This document shows positions 1 through 9,056 of a DNA stretch of 64,000 nt, one piece after another (position 1 is the stretch's first letter; each line of letters opens with the position of its first letter). The stretch comes from Catellatospora tritici. Lineage in GTDB: Bacteria; Actinomycetota; Actinomycetes; Mycobacteriales; Micromonosporaceae. The DNA is taken from NCBI RefSeq assembly GCF_019083965.1, contig NZ_JAHRCY010000008.1:1-64000 (forward strand). The letters are read 5' to 3'. The translations under genes and the position numbers were made by a program. Under the pieces are notes generated by a model. The model had not been told where the DNA came from. It saw only the letters and a list, made by a program, of their open reading frames with translations, and did no database searches.

Positions 1-3
1 CAC

Positions 4-65
4 GGGCGCGGGGCGCGGGGCCCGGCGCGGGCGCGGGCGCGGGGCGCGGGGCCCGGCGCGGGCGC
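4..65. repeat. 31-bp GC-only tandem repeat, two copies
   Basis: Positions 4-34 and 35-65 are two head-to-tail copies of a 31-base unit made only of G and C (GGGCGCG-type runs with one CCC). The array abuts the 3' end of the polymerase gene on the minus strand. It continues to the window edge, so the real copy number is unknown. It could act as a structured 3' end, but no function is shown. Confidence 0.7.
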
Positions 66-68
66 GGG

Positions 69-1727
69 TTACTTGGCCTCGGCGTAGGAGGTCGTCACCG
101 CGATGGTCAGCGGGAAGCGCACCGGGGACTGCCCGAAAAGCATCTCCGCCGTCGCCGTGGCCGCGTCCTCCAACGCCGACACGACCTGCTCCGCCTCGGC
201 CACCGGGCAGTGCACGATCACCTCGTCGTGCTGGAAGAACACCAGCTCGGCGGCGCTGTCCCACAGCCGGGTCCGCAGGGTCGCGAGCAGCGTCGCCGCC
301 CATTCGGCGGCCGTGGCCTGGATGACGAAGTTGCGGGTGAACCGCCCCCGCGACCGCCCCGACGCCCCCTCGTCGGCCCACGACGACTCCAGCGCCGACG
401 GCGGGCAGGTCCGGCCGAGCCACGACCGCACCAGCCCACCGGTCTCCCCCGCCCGCGCGGCGGCCTCGACGTACGCCCAGGCGCGGGGGTAGCTGCCGCG
501 CAGCACCGCGATGGCGGGGGCGGCGGCGCCGCCGGTCTGGCCGTACATGGCGCCGAGCAGCGCGAGTTTGGCGGCGGCACGGTCGCCCTTGAACGAGTCG
601 GCGGCCAGGGCGGCGTAGAGGTCGCCGGTGCCCGCGGCGCGGGCGAGCCGGGTGTCGGCGGAGACAGCGGCCAGGATCCGTGGTTCGAGCTGGCCCGCGT
701 CGGCGACGACCAGGCGCCAGCCCGGTGCGGCGCGCACCGCGCCGCGGACGGCCTTGGGGATCTGCAGCGCCCCGCCGCCCCGGGTGGCCCAGCGGCCGGA
801 GACGACACCGGCGGGCACGTACGCGGGCCGGAAGCGGCCCTGCTGCACCCATTGTTCGCGCCAGCTCCAGCCGTGCGCGGTCCAGATCCGGTACAGCTCC
901 TTGTACTCCAGCAGCACCGGGATGACCGGGTGGTCGACCTGTTTGAGCACCCAGGAACGGGTGTTGGGCACGTCGTGCCCGGCCCGGCGCAGCGCCTTGC
1001 GCACCTCGGCGGGCGAGTCGGGGTGCAGTCCGGGCGCGTCCAGCAGCTCGGCGATGCGGGCTGACAGTTCGGCCAGGCGCCGGGGCGGGGTGAGTCCGGT
1101 GCGCGAGCGGACGGCTGAGGGCTCGCCGAGCAGGCTGGTAAGAATTTCGTCGTGCGCGGCGGCGTCCCAGGGCAGCCCGGTGTGGCCCATCTCGGCGGCG
1201 ATGAGCGCGCTGGCGGACTCGGCCGCGATCAGCAGGCGCATGCGCGCCGGGTGCTCGCCTGCGGCCAGGCGGGTGCGCTGGTCCCGGTAGACCGCGGCGA
1301 GCAGGTCGAGCTGGGGGATGTCGGCGACGATCGGGGCGGGGCCGTCGCCGAACAGGGTGCCCTGCCGGTCGCCGGGCGGCTGGGCCTGGCGGGCGGCCTG
1401 GTCGGCGGGGACGGGGGTGCCGGTGAGCCGGGCGTACGCGGCGGCGGCGGAGCGGGGTTCGCCGTAGCGGCCGTCGTACGCCAGGAGCAGGGCTTCGGCG
1501 AGTTCGAGGTCGTGGCAGCGGTGCACCCGTACGCCCGCCTCCAGCAGGCGTGGGTAGACCTGGTCGACGGCCGCCCAGAGCCAGCGCGGCCGGGTCGCGT
1601 CGCGGGCGGCCATCGCCGCGGCGAGGTCGGCGACGTGCTCGTCGGGCCCGCTGGGGTGCCCGGTCTCGTCCAGCGGCCGCAGCACGCCGCCGCCGGAGGA
1701 GTCCGCCACCACCGCGATCACCGACAC
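69..1727 (-). CDS. Bifunctional 3'-5' exonuclease/DNA polymerase, family A
   Basis: This is a Pol I-like replication/repair enzyme without a 5' nuclease domain, about 552 aa. The N-terminal half is a 3'-5' exonuclease-like fold. The C-terminal half carries the family A polymerase motifs: A (DAGQLEPR), B (KLALLGAMYGQTGG) and C (QHDEVIV, the catalytic HDE). The open frame extends to 1832, into the divergent methyltransferase. I chose the GTG at 1727 because the conserved-looking sequence begins there (VSVIAVVADSSGG) and it leaves a 113-bp promoter region. Actinobacterial proteins of this class are normally about 550-570 aa. They exist beside the main PolA, and their exact role is not settled. 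Confidence 0.85.
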   Translation of the reverse strand: MSVIAVVADSSGGGVLRPLDETGHPSGPDEHVADLAAAMAARDATRPRWLWAAVDQVYPRLLEAGVRVHRCHDLELAEALLLAYDGRYGEPRSAAAAYARLTGTPVPADQAARQAQPPGDRQGTLFGDGPAPIVADIPQLDLLAAVYRDQRTRLAAGEHPARMRLLIAAESASALIAAEMGHTGLPWDAAAHDEILTSLLGEPSAVRSRTGLTPPRRLAELSARIAELLDAPGLHPDSPAEVRKALRRAGHDVPNTRSWVLKQVDHPVIPVLLEYKELYRIWTAHGWSWREQWVQQGRFRPAYVPAGVVSGRWATRGGGALQIPKAVRGAVRAAPGWRLVVADAGQLEPRILAAVSADTRLARAAGTGDLYAALAADSFKGDRAAAKLALLGAMYGQTGGAAAPAIAVLRGSYPRAWAYVEAAARAGETGGLVRSWLGRTCPPSALESSWADEGASGRSRGRFTRNFVIQATAAEWAATLLATLRTRLWDSAAELVFFQHDEVIVHCPVAEAEQVVSALEDAATATAEMLFGQSPVRFPLTIAVTTSYAEAK

Positions 1728-1840
1728 CCGCCCATTCTGCGGCCACCCTCCGACACCGGCACCGACACCGGCGCAAACTCTCTTGACCAACGTGGGCAAG
1801 GCCCGGCGGCGCGGGCCGCCGCCCGCCGACAATGGGGGGT

Positions 1841-2503
1841 ATGACCGAATCGCGCGCCGTGTTCGATCGGATCGGGGCGACCTACAGCGAGGCGTTCGCA
1901 GACAAGCCGGGCCAGCTCGCGGCCGGGCAGTGGCTGCTCGACCGGCTGGCCGGGCGGCACTATCCGCTGGTGCTGGACGTGGGCTGCGGCACCGGCTCGC
2001 CGACCGCCCGCCAGCTGGTCGACGCGGGCTGCCACGTCGTCGGCATCGACACCTCGCCGGTGATGCTGGAGCTGGCGCGGCACACCGTGCCAGAGGCGAT
2101 TTTCGTGGAGCGGGACCTGTTCGACCTGGACGGCCTGCACCCGACCCAGCAGCGCTTCGACGGCGTGGTCGCCTTCTTCTCGCTGCTGATGCTGCCTCGG
2201 GTCGACGTCGAGCGGGCGCTGGACGACGTCAGGCATGTGCTGGCCACCGACGGGGCGTTCGCGCTGGGGATGGTCGAGGGCGACAGCGACCACCTGGAAC
2301 GCGACTTCCTGGGGGCGAAGGTGCCGCTGACGGCGTACTCGCGCGACGCGCTGCGCGAGCTGCTGCAGCGGCACGGGTTCCGGGTGGAGGACCTGCGGGT
2401 GGAGGACTGGCAGCCGAACGCCGAGGCGACGTCGCGCCTCGGCGGTCAGCTGGGCGGTGTGCAGGCGCAGACCCATCTCTACGCCTGCTGCACCGTCGTC
2501 TGA
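1841..2503 (+). CDS. Class I SAM-dependent methyltransferase
   Basis: A 220-aa soluble protein with a Rossmann-type SAM-binding core. Motif I is VLDVGCGTG (about residues 45-53), followed by the acidic motif II strand VVGIDTSP. The substrate cannot be deduced; small-molecule methylation is the default guess for this family. The ATG at 1841 follows a G-rich stretch (GGGGGGT) that can serve as a ribosome-binding site. A second ATG at 1832 is in frame but would place the SD inside the coding region. The gene ends 4 bp from the convergent permease gene, with no room for a classical terminator. Confidence 0.85.
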   Translation: MTESRAVFDRIGATYSEAFADKPGQLAAGQWLLDRLAGRHYPLVLDVGCGTGSPTARQLVDAGCHVVGIDTSPVMLELARHTVPEAIFVERDLFDLDGLHPTQQRFDGVVAFFSLLMLPRVDVERALDDVRHVLATDGAFALGMVEGDSDHLERDFLGAKVPLTAYSRDALRELLQRHGFRVEDLRVEDWQPNAEATSRLGGQLGGVQAQTHLYACCTVV

Positions 2504-2507
2504 GTCC

Positions 2508-3374
2508 CTACTTCACCGCACCGGCGGTGAGGCCGCTCTGGATCTGCCGCTGGAAGATCGTGTACACGATGATCATCGGGATGATCGCGATGCTCAGCGC
2601 CGCGAACAGCGCCGGCCAGTCGGCCTGGTAGCCCGCCGACGTCGAGATGGCGGCGATGCCCTGGGTGAGCAGCCACTTCTTCTCGCCCTCCTCGCCGCCC
2701 GGCAGCAGCGACACCGGCAGCACGTACTGGTTCCACTGGCCGATGATGTTGAAGATCGTGATGCTCACCAGACCCGGCTTGGCCATCGGCATCATGACCC
2801 GGAAGAACAGCCGGGTGTGCGAGGCACCGTCGATCATCGCGGCCTCGGCCACGGCGTTCGGCAGCGTCTTGAAGAACGCGGTCAGGAAGAACACCGTGAA
2901 CGGCAGGGAGTACGCGATGTAGACCAGGATCAGGCCGAAGTGGGTACCCAGCAGGCCCAGCTGATCCACCACGAGGTAGAGCGGGGTGAGGGTGAGGAAC
3001 ACCGGGAACGCCAGCCCCGCGATGAACAGGAAATAGATGACCCGGTTGCCGACGAACTCATACCGGGCCAGCACGTACGCCGCCATCGCGCCGAACAGCA
3101 TCGTGCCGGCGGTGGAGAAGACCACCACGATGACACTGTTCAGGAAGTAGCGACCGATGTGCGCCTCGTTCCACGCCCGCGCGAACGAGTCCCAATCCCA
3201 GTTGCTCGGAAACGCGAACGGGTTGCCGACGAAGATCTCGGTGTTGCTCTTGAACGCCGCGAGGAACGTGAAGATCAGCGGGTAGATGATCAGGATCGCC
3301 CACACGACCAGCGCGACGTGCGAGAGCTTGTTGAGGATGCCGAAGCTGCGCTGCTTCTCGGTAATGGTTGCCAC
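2508..3374 (-). CDS. ngcG: Carbohydrate ABC transporter permease (NgcG-like)
   Basis: This is the inner-membrane permease of a sugar importer of the MalG class, 288 aa with six predicted membrane segments. The cytoplasmic EAA loop, which contacts the ATPase, is visible as EAAMIDGASHTRLFFRVMMP. It is the third gene of the operon binding protein - permease - permease and starts (GTG) 11 bp after the upstream permease. The symbol rests on the resemblance of the binding protein to NgcE; the permease alone would only support 'sugar permease'. No ATPase lies in the operon. A shared MsiK-type ATPase elsewhere is usual for such systems in actinomycetes. Confidence 0.8.
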   Translation of the reverse strand: MATITEKQRSFGILNKLSHVALVVWAILIIYPLIFTFLAAFKSNTEIFVGNPFAFPSNWDWDSFARAWNEAHIGRYFLNSVIVVVFSTAGTMLFGAMAAYVLARYEFVGNRVIYFLFIAGLAFPVFLTLTPLYLVVDQLGLLGTHFGLILVYIAYSLPFTVFFLTAFFKTLPNAVAEAAMIDGASHTRLFFRVMMPMAKPGLVSITIFNIIGQWNQYVLPVSLLPGGEEGEKKWLLTQGIAAISTSAGYQADWPALFAALSIAIIPMIIVYTIFQRQIQSGLTAGAVK

Positions 3375-3385
3375 GCCTGCCCCGC

Positions 3386-4291
3386 TCAGTGCTCGATCGC
3401 GTCGCGCTTGCCGCCCCGCAGGGACAGCACGGCGAAGATGATGGTGAAGACCGCCAGCGCCACACCCAGCGCCGACGCGTAGCCGTACTGGGACTTGAGG
3501 ATGCCGGCCTGGTAGATCTGGACCGGCAGCACCGAGGTGGCGCCGTCCGGACCGCCCTGGTCGATGGTGAGCACCATGACCAGCGCGAACGCGTCCATGG
3601 CGAGGATGCCGAGATAGACCCAGGCGACCTTGACCGTCTCCTTGAGCATCGGGATGGTGACCCGGAAGAAGATGGTGACCCGGCTCGCGCCGTCCATCAC
3701 CGCCGCCTCGTAGATCTCACCCGGGATGCTGGACATGCCCGCGGCGAACAGTACGACGTAGAAGCCGACCGCCTGCCACACCAGCACGCCGAGGATCGCC
3801 CACATGCCGTAGTCGGCCATCCAGTACACGTCCGTCACCCCGAAGAGGTGCAGGAACCGGTTCAGGATGCCGGAGCCGTCCGGCGCGTACACCCGACCGA
3901 AGATGACACCGACGATGACCACGGCCAGGACCTGGGGGAGGAAGAACACCACGCGGTAGAACTTCGACCCCCAGACCCCGGTCATGACGCCACCCCGGGT
4001 GCCCCCGCCCATGTTCAGCAGGAACGCGAAGAACAGGGCGAGGGCGATCGTGATCACCGGCAGGGTGACCAGCAGGAAGATGTGGTGCTTCGCCGCCAGC
4101 CATACCTTGTCGTCCGCCAGCAGCTTGCTGAAGTTGTCCAGCCCGACGAAGTCGCGCTTGGGGGACAGACCGCTCCAGTTCATGGTGGACACCTGGGCCG
4201 CCCCGAAGATCGGCCACAGCACGAACACGCTGTACAGCAGTACTGGAGCGAGCAGGAACCCAATGACGAACGGGTACTTACCTTGCCGCAT
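3386..4291 (-). CDS. ngcF: Sugar ABC transporter permease (NgcF-like)
   Basis: A MalF-class permease of 301 aa, partner of the downstream MalG-class protein. Hydrophobic segments are spread over its length. The EAA loop reads YEAAVMDGASRVTIFFRVTIP near residue 205. It begins 34 bp after the binding-protein gene, so the three genes are almost certainly one transcript. The start is the ATG of MRQGKYPFVIGF. In NgcEFG systems the two permeases form the channel for N-acetylglucosamine and chitobiose. Here the substrate is inferred from the binding protein only. Confidence 0.8.
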   Translation of the reverse strand: MRQGKYPFVIGFLLAPVLLYSVFVLWPIFGAAQVSTMNWSGLSPKRDFVGLDNFSKLLADDKVWLAAKHHIFLLVTLPVITIALALFFAFLLNMGGGTRGGVMTGVWGSKFYRVVFFLPQVLAVVIVGVIFGRVYAPDGSGILNRFLHLFGVTDVYWMADYGMWAILGVLVWQAVGFYVVLFAAGMSSIPGEIYEAAVMDGASRVTIFFRVTIPMLKETVKVAWVYLGILAMDAFALVMVLTIDQGGPDGATSVLPVQIYQAGILKSQYGYASALGVALAVFTIIFAVLSLRGGKRDAIEH

Positions 4292-4325
4292 GATCGTATG
4301 ACTCCCGGTCTAACGGAGGCTCAGG

Positions 4326-5765
4326 TCAGCGCGAGAACTTCGGGATCGAAGAGTCGGCCTTGATCTTGTCAGCCGCGGCCTGGATGCGGGTGACGAACTT
4401 GTCCGCGTCGCCGCCCTGGAACATCAGCTCGTTGGTCGCGGAGCGGGCCTCGAGGTCGAGGTCCTTGTACCAGGCGTCGAAGCGGAAGTTGAAGTTGTTC
4501 GCACCGGCCGCGGTCAGCACCGCGTTGGCCGACGACAGACCGGGCGAGAGGGTCAGACCCTCAGCCGCGCCCTGCACGACGGTCAGCGACTTGGTCAGCT
4601 CGGTGAAGCCCTTCGCGCCCGCCTTCGACAGCATGTGACGCAGGTACTCCTTGCCCGCCTGCGGGTGCTTGCCCTTGCTGGCGGCGAAGTACATCTCACC
4701 CGCGGCGGCGTACAGGCCGGTGGCCGGCAGCTTGTCCGCGGCGGTGACCGACGGCAGCGCCGCGACCTGGTACTTGAAGTCGGCCGGGGTGTCCTTGGCC
4801 TGCTCGTTCTCCAGCCACGAACCCGACGGGTAGAAGCCGACCTTGTACTGGTCCTGCAGCAGCTGGACCTCGGTGTGCTTCAGGCCCAGGTGCGCCTTGT
4901 CGCCGTACTTGGCGGAGAACTCGCCCCACGCCTTGGCGGCCTGCTTGACGGCGTCGTTGGTCCACGCGCCGGGCTCGAGGTTGTCGATCGCCTTGAGCAC
5001 GTCCGGGCCGCCGATCTTGGCGGCGCTGGTCAGGATGACCGTGTACATGTAGTAGGCCGCGTTGGCACCCGCGTACGAGAACGGGGTGATGCCCTTGGCC
5101 TTCATCTTGTCGGCCAGCGCGGTGAACTCGGCCCAGGTGGTCGGGGCGGTCCAGCCGTTGTCCTGGAACAGCTTGCCGGAGTACCACAGACCGAACACGG
5201 TGTAGGCGTAGTTCAGCACGTACGGCTTGCCGTTGTAGGTGCCCGCCTCGACCGTGCCGGGGACCAGGGTGTCCTTGACGGTCTTGCCCGCGATGTCCAC
5301 CGACGGGGCGGCGAACAGGTCGGACAGGTCGGCCACCTGGCCGGCGCCGACGAGCGCGCCCATGTCCATCAGCTTCGAACCGGCGTTGTTGACCATGTCC
5401 GGCGGGGTGTTGCTGGCGAAACGCGGCTGCAGTGTGGTCGAGACCTCCTGCGTCGAAGAGAACGTGATCTTCGAGTTCGGCCACTTCGCCGTGTACGACG
5501 GCATGTGCACGTCGGTGGCGTACTTGGTGCCCAGACCGCCGTCGAAGATCACGATCTCGACCGGCTTGTCGGTGGCGATACCCAGCGGGTTCTCCGCGGA
5601 CACCGTACCCGAGTACTGGGTGGGGGCCTCCGGCTCGTCGCTGCTGCCGACGCAGGCCGAGAGCAGGCCGGCGGCCGGGAGGGCGAGCAGACCAGCGGCG
5701 GCCGTCCGGCGCAGCAGCGTACGCCGGGTGAGGTCCGACGGGCTGTCGGTGTGGTTGGACATCAT
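4326..5765 (-). CDS. ngcE: N-acetylglucosamine/diacetylchitobiose-type solute-binding lipoprotein (NgcE-like)
   Basis: The extracellular binding protein of the importer, 479 aa. The N-terminus has a twin-arginine-type signal (TRRTLLRR), a hydrophobic stretch and a lipobox (LLSAC), so it is probably Tat-exported and lipid-anchored. The segment NPLGIATDKPVEIVIFDGGLG and the later VPGTVEAGTYNGKPYVLNYA closely match my memory of Streptomyces NgcE, the high-affinity GlcNAc/chitobiose receptor. Start: ATG at 5765 (or the next ATG at 5762) behind GAGGAG. The longer open frame to 5903 lacks a signal and an SD. Which aminosugar is bound is inferred, not shown. Confidence 0.82.
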   Translation of the reverse strand: MMSNHTDSPSDLTRRTLLRRTAAAGLLALPAAGLLSACVGSSDEPEAPTQYSGTVSAENPLGIATDKPVEIVIFDGGLGTKYATDVHMPSYTAKWPNSKITFSSTQEVSTTLQPRFASNTPPDMVNNAGSKLMDMGALVGAGQVADLSDLFAAPSVDIAGKTVKDTLVPGTVEAGTYNGKPYVLNYAYTVFGLWYSGKLFQDNGWTAPTTWAEFTALADKMKAKGITPFSYAGANAAYYMYTVILTSAAKIGGPDVLKAIDNLEPGAWTNDAVKQAAKAWGEFSAKYGDKAHLGLKHTEVQLLQDQYKVGFYPSGSWLENEQAKDTPADFKYQVAALPSVTAADKLPATGLYAAAGEMYFAASKGKHPQAGKEYLRHMLSKAGAKGFTELTKSLTVVQGAAEGLTLSPGLSSANAVLTAAGANNFNFRFDAWYKDLDLEARSATNELMFQGGDADKFVTRIQAAADKIKADSSIPKFSR

Positions 5766-5885
5766 TGTCTCCTCAGAATCGGATCGCGGTCTGCGACACG
5801 AAGGTGTGGTGAGGCGGAGAGGCGGTGACGGGGGCGAGGCCTCCGCCGGCCGTTGCGGACCCGACCGCACTGGGAGGCAGTGCGG

Positions 5886-5946
5886 CACCACACCGGGCGG
5901 CACTGCCCGATGTGGTGTCGGCCCAGTGCTCGATCGAGTCGAGCAC
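5886..5946. other. Two hairpins between rpiR-like gene and ngcE
   Basis: The 207-bp gap (5766-5972) holds two stem-loops. The first is CACCACA/TGTGGTG at 5886-5892 and 5911-5917, extended inward by CGGGC/GCCCG after one mismatch. The second is GTGCTCGA/TCGAGCAC at 5926-5933 and 5939-5946 with a 5-nt loop. They follow the regulator's stop codon on the minus strand, so they may reduce read-through. They could equally be operators for the ngc genes. No T-run follows. Confidence 0.5.
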
Positions 5947-5972
5947 AGTCTTCGAGGTCAAGGCCTGGGCGA

Positions 5973-6941
5973 TCACGAGTCGCCCTCCCGGCCCTGGCCG
6001 TTGCTGAACCGGTGCGCGTCGACGGCACGCGCGGTGCGCTGAAACGCCGTGTGCGACCGGTCGTGGGTGCGCTGGGCGACCGCGATGTACAGCAGGTCCA
6101 GCACCACCAGCTGCGGGTGCCGGGCCGACAGCGCGTCGGGCCGGAACGAGGTGGCCTGGCTGGCGGTCAGCAGCACGATGTCGGCGAGCTCGGCCAGCGG
6201 CGAGCGCGGGAATCCGGTCAGCGCGATGGTGGTCGCGCCGTGCGAGCCCGCCTCGGCCAGCATCTCGACCGTCTCGCGGGTCTGGCCGGTGTGCGAGATG
6301 CCCAGCGCGACGTCACCGGAGCGCAGCAGGGCGGCGCTGGCCAGGCCGTTGTGCACGTCGGGCCAGGTCCACGCGGCGATGCCGATGCGGTGCAGCGAGA
6401 ACTGCATCTCGGCGCCGACCAGGGCCGAGCCGGAGGCGCCGTAGATGTCGACGCGGTTGGCGGCGGCGATGGCCTCCGCGGCGCGCTCCACCTCGCGGAG
6501 GTCGAGCATGGCGGCGGTGTCGCGCATGGCCTGGGTGTCGGCGGCCATGATCTGCCCGAGCACCCGCTCCAGCGGGTCGCCGGGCTCGATGGCCCGGCCG
6601 ATGTCCTCGGCCCAGCCTGCCGAGCGGGCGGCCCGGCCGGTCTCCCCGGCGATGGCCAGCCGCAGGTCCGCATAGCCCTCGAAGCCCAGCGCGCGGCAGA
6701 AGCGGGTGATGGTGGCCGGCGAGGTGCTGGAGCGCTCGGCGAGTTCCACGATGGTGGCGCGGGCGGCGCCGGCCGGGTCGGTGAGGACCTGGTCGGCCAC
6801 GCGCTGCAGGGCGCCGGTGAACTCGGGCAGCTGCGCGCGCACGCGCACCAGGACGCTGTCGGGGCGGTCGAGGCTGAGCCAGGACGGCGCAGGCTCCAGC
6901 GTCGCGGCGTCGGCCGCGGCCGGTTCCCGGCGGTCACCCAT
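5973..6941 (-). CDS. MurR/RpiR family transcriptional regulator (HTH + SIS)
   Basis: A sugar-phosphate-sensing repressor/activator of 322 aa. Residues about 33-105 form the RpiR-type HTH (VELAERSSTSPATITRFCRALGFEGY). Residues about 140-280 form a SIS phosphosugar-binding domain (VDIYGASGSALVGAEM; ALGISHTGQTRETVEML). It lies just upstream of the ngc-like importer on the same strand, so control of aminosugar uptake by a hexosamine phosphate is the natural inference. The start at 6941 leads straight into the conserved N-terminus. An inverted repeat 28-56 bp upstream may be its own operator. Confidence 0.85.
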   Translation of the reverse strand: MGDRREPAAADAATLEPAPSWLSLDRPDSVLVRVRAQLPEFTGALQRVADQVLTDPAGAARATIVELAERSSTSPATITRFCRALGFEGYADLRLAIAGETGRAARSAGWAEDIGRAIEPGDPLERVLGQIMAADTQAMRDTAAMLDLREVERAAEAIAAANRVDIYGASGSALVGAEMQFSLHRIGIAAWTWPDVHNGLASAALLRSGDVALGISHTGQTRETVEMLAEAGSHGATTIALTGFPRSPLAELADIVLLTASQATSFRPDALSARHPQLVVLDLLYIAVAQRTHDRSHTAFQRTARAVDAHRFSNGQGREGDS

Positions 6942-7315
6942 TGACTCGCTCCTACAGCTCAGGATCTGAACAGTTAGCCGAAAGGTAGTTAACTGTTAGT
7001 GGTAAAAGTTCTTACTGATGACCCCTGGTTGTCAAGTCTGCGGGCGAATTTTTTAAGTTCGTTACCGCACCGGAACATTGCCGAAGGTGCCACGGTGACT
7101 CAGCCCACCGCCACTGAGCAGGCAAAATGGCCGCGTAGACCACACCCGGGGAGGCCGTCAGATGACGGGAATGCATTTAACTCCTGAAAAGGACAATCGC
7201 CGCGAGGGAGGCGCCGCCGCATCCCGGCCCGATTGGTCCGTATAACCTCGTCGAGTGCGCCGCCGGGCAGGCCGGGCGCGCCCCAGCCGCCGCGACGACG
7301 AGGGAGAACGCTGCG
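6942..7315. promoter_or_regulatory. 374-bp divergent intergenic region with operator-like repeats
   Basis: This segment is clearly AT-richer than its surroundings. AACAGTTA (6969-6976) and TAACTGTT (6990-6997) are perfect inverted arms centred 21 bp apart, two helical turns. The palindrome AGTTAACT (6987-6994) overlaps the second arm. They sit 28-56 bp before the RpiR start, fitting an autoregulatory site. At the other end, TATAAC at 7241-7246 could be the -10 element for the DUF6300 gene, whose ATG follows GAGGGAGAA. I see no gene in between. Confidence 0.6.
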
Positions 7316-7633
7316 ATGAACGCGGTCGAGGTCCGCGCCGCCGGAGACGCCCGCTGCGGCAGCTGCACCGAGCGGCTGTACCTCACGGCCAGCATCCCGG
7401 TGCCCCAGTCGCGCCGTAGCCGCGTCGTGCAGCTGTGCCCAGGGTGCGACGCCGGGCGACCCGAGGCGCAGGGGCTGCTGGCGTACTTCGCGGAGCACCA
7501 GCAGGTGCGACCCGAGGACATGCAGCGGGTCTCCGATCTGGTGGGGCGCTGGCTGGAGGCGGCGACCAGGCCCGATCCGCAGGAGAACTCGCTGGCCGCC
7601 GACGTCGCGGCGTGGTGGTCCGGCCGCGGCTGA
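7316..7633 (+). CDS. DUF6300 family small protein with two Cys pairs
   Basis: A 105-aa protein of unknown function. The N-terminal half contains CGSC (residues 14-17) and CPGC (41-44), a zinc-ribbon-like arrangement. The C-terminal half is an acidic helix-rich segment ending in AADVAAWW. The pattern matches what I recall of the actinobacterial DUF6300 family. The start ATG is preceded by GAGGGAGAA. It is 54 bp upstream of the acetyltransferase gene on the same strand, so co-transcription is possible. Confidence 0.75.
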   Translation: MNAVEVRAAGDARCGSCTERLYLTASIPVPQSRRSRVVQLCPGCDAGRPEAQGLLAYFAEHQQVRPEDMQRVSDLVGRWLEAATRPDPQENSLAADVAAWWSGRG

Positions 7634-7687
7634 ACGCATTCGGGTAAACGTGTTGCCGACCGGCGACCCGGCCGATAGGAACCACCT

Positions 7688-8902
7688 ATGGTGACTTTCC
7701 GCAACGCCGCGCCGCAGGACTGGGCCGCGATCCTGCATACCGTCCGACGGACCTTCCTCAACGAGGACGACCAGGGCACCCCGGTCGACGAGGCGCTGTT
7801 CGAGCCCGCGCGCGCCGTCGTGGCGATCGACGGTGCGGACATCGTCGCCCATGCGGGCACTTACACCCGCGACCTCAGCGTGCCCGGTGGCACTGTCGCG
7901 GCCGGCTTCGTCACCGCGGTCGTCGTCGCGGGCACGCACCGGCGCCGTGGCATCGCCTCGACGATGCTGACCCGCCAATTGGAGGAGATCCGCGACCGCG
8001 GTGAGGCGCTGGCGGTGCTGTGGGCCAGCGAGGCGAGCATCTACCGCCGCTTCGGCTACGGCCAGGCCAGCCATCGCATCGGCTTCACCATCGACCGTCG
8101 CGAGGTGCGCGTGGTCGGCGCGGACAAGCACGCGCTGTCCCTGCGCGTCGACACCCCCGGGCAGCTGCGGGCCGAACTCGGTGCCGTGTACGAGCGCGTC
8201 CGGCCCGCCCGGCCGGGCTACGCCACACGGGACGACCGCTGGTGGACCTGGCGGCTGCACGACGACCCGGGCCACCGCGCCGGTGCCGGGCCGCTGCTGG
8301 CGCTGGTGTGCCGCGACGGTGACGCCGTGCTCGGGTACGCCCTCTACCGCACCCGCAGCGAGTGGGAGAACGTCGGCCCCAAGGGCGAGGTCAACATCCT
8401 GGAGGTCGTCACCGACTCGCCGGCCGCGTACGCGGCGATGTGGGACCACCTGCTCAACGTCGACCTGACCCGGCAGGTCTCCTACTGGCTCGCCGCCGTC
8501 GACGAGCCGCTGCTGCACATCGTCACCGACACCCGGCGCCTCGGCGGCCGGTACGGCGACGGCCTGTGGGCCCGGCTGCTGGACATCCCGGCCGCCCTGT
8601 CGTCCCGCCGCTACGCCGCCCCCGTTGATGTCGTCCTCGAGGTCGAGGACCCGGTCCTGCCCGGCACCGGCGGCCGGTTCCGCCTGGCCGGATCACTCGA
8701 CGGCGCCACCTGCGTACGCACCGACGACGCCCCCGACCTGCGCCTGGACGTCGCCACCCTGAGCACCGTCTACCTCGGCGGCAACAGCCTCGGCTCCCTG
8801 GCCGCCGCGGGCCGGGTGACGGAACTGACCTCCGGCGCCCTGGCCGCCGCCGACCCCGCGTTCGGCTGGCTCCGCGCCCCGGCCGCCATCGAGATCTTCT
8901 GA
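7688..8902 (+). CDS. Eis-like GNAT family N-acetyltransferase
   Basis: A 404-aa protein built like Eis. It has an N-terminal GNAT domain with the acetyl-CoA loop (VVVAGTHRRRGIASTML, about residues 79-95), a second GNAT-like domain, and a C-terminal sterol-carrier-like domain ending in an acidic, hydrophobic tail. The carboxylate C-terminus (IEIF) fits the Eis family, where it acts as general base. Eis enzymes acetylate amines, including aminoglycosides. The natural substrate here is unknown. The start codon lacks a good SD. The sequence TAGGAA six bases before the ATG could be a weak -10 of a leaderless transcript. Confidence 0.82.
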   Translation: MVTFRNAAPQDWAAILHTVRRTFLNEDDQGTPVDEALFEPARAVVAIDGADIVAHAGTYTRDLSVPGGTVAAGFVTAVVVAGTHRRRGIASTMLTRQLEEIRDRGEALAVLWASEASIYRRFGYGQASHRIGFTIDRREVRVVGADKHALSLRVDTPGQLRAELGAVYERVRPARPGYATRDDRWWTWRLHDDPGHRAGAGPLLALVCRDGDAVLGYALYRTRSEWENVGPKGEVNILEVVTDSPAAYAAMWDHLLNVDLTRQVSYWLAAVDEPLLHIVTDTRRLGGRYGDGLWARLLDIPAALSSRRYAAPVDVVLEVEDPVLPGTGGRFRLAGSLDGATCVRTDDAPDLRLDVATLSTVYLGGNSLGSLAAAGRVTELTSGALAAADPAFGWLRAPAAIEIF

Positions 8903-8920
8903 CCAGGGCCCAAGACCACT

Positions 8921-8980
8921 CAAGTTGCCGGGCAATCGGGGGTATTCCGAGCCCGAAAACCCCGATTGCCCGGCAACTTG
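8921..8980. repeat. Family 1 dispersed palindrome, copy A
   Basis: A perfect 21-bp inverted repeat: arm 8921-8941 (core GTTGCCGGGCAATCGGGG) pairs with 8960-8980 around an 18-nt loop that begins GTATTCCGAGC. It lies between the Eis-like gene and ligB. Three relatives are at 17370, 20534 and 26651. The flanks also mirror each other (CAAGACC outside the left arm, GACCTTG outside the right). Confidence 0.9.
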
Positions 8981-9056
8981 AATGACCTTGACGCGCGGTG
9001 CGCGGGACGGGGCGGACGGGCGGGTGGTGTCGGGGGGCGCTGGGAGGATGGGGGGC

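Noticed and set aside
8921-8980. Insertion sequence or MITE with target duplication
   Set aside because: Palindromic unit only; no transposase and no flanking direct repeat that I can see. Treated as a REP-like element instead.
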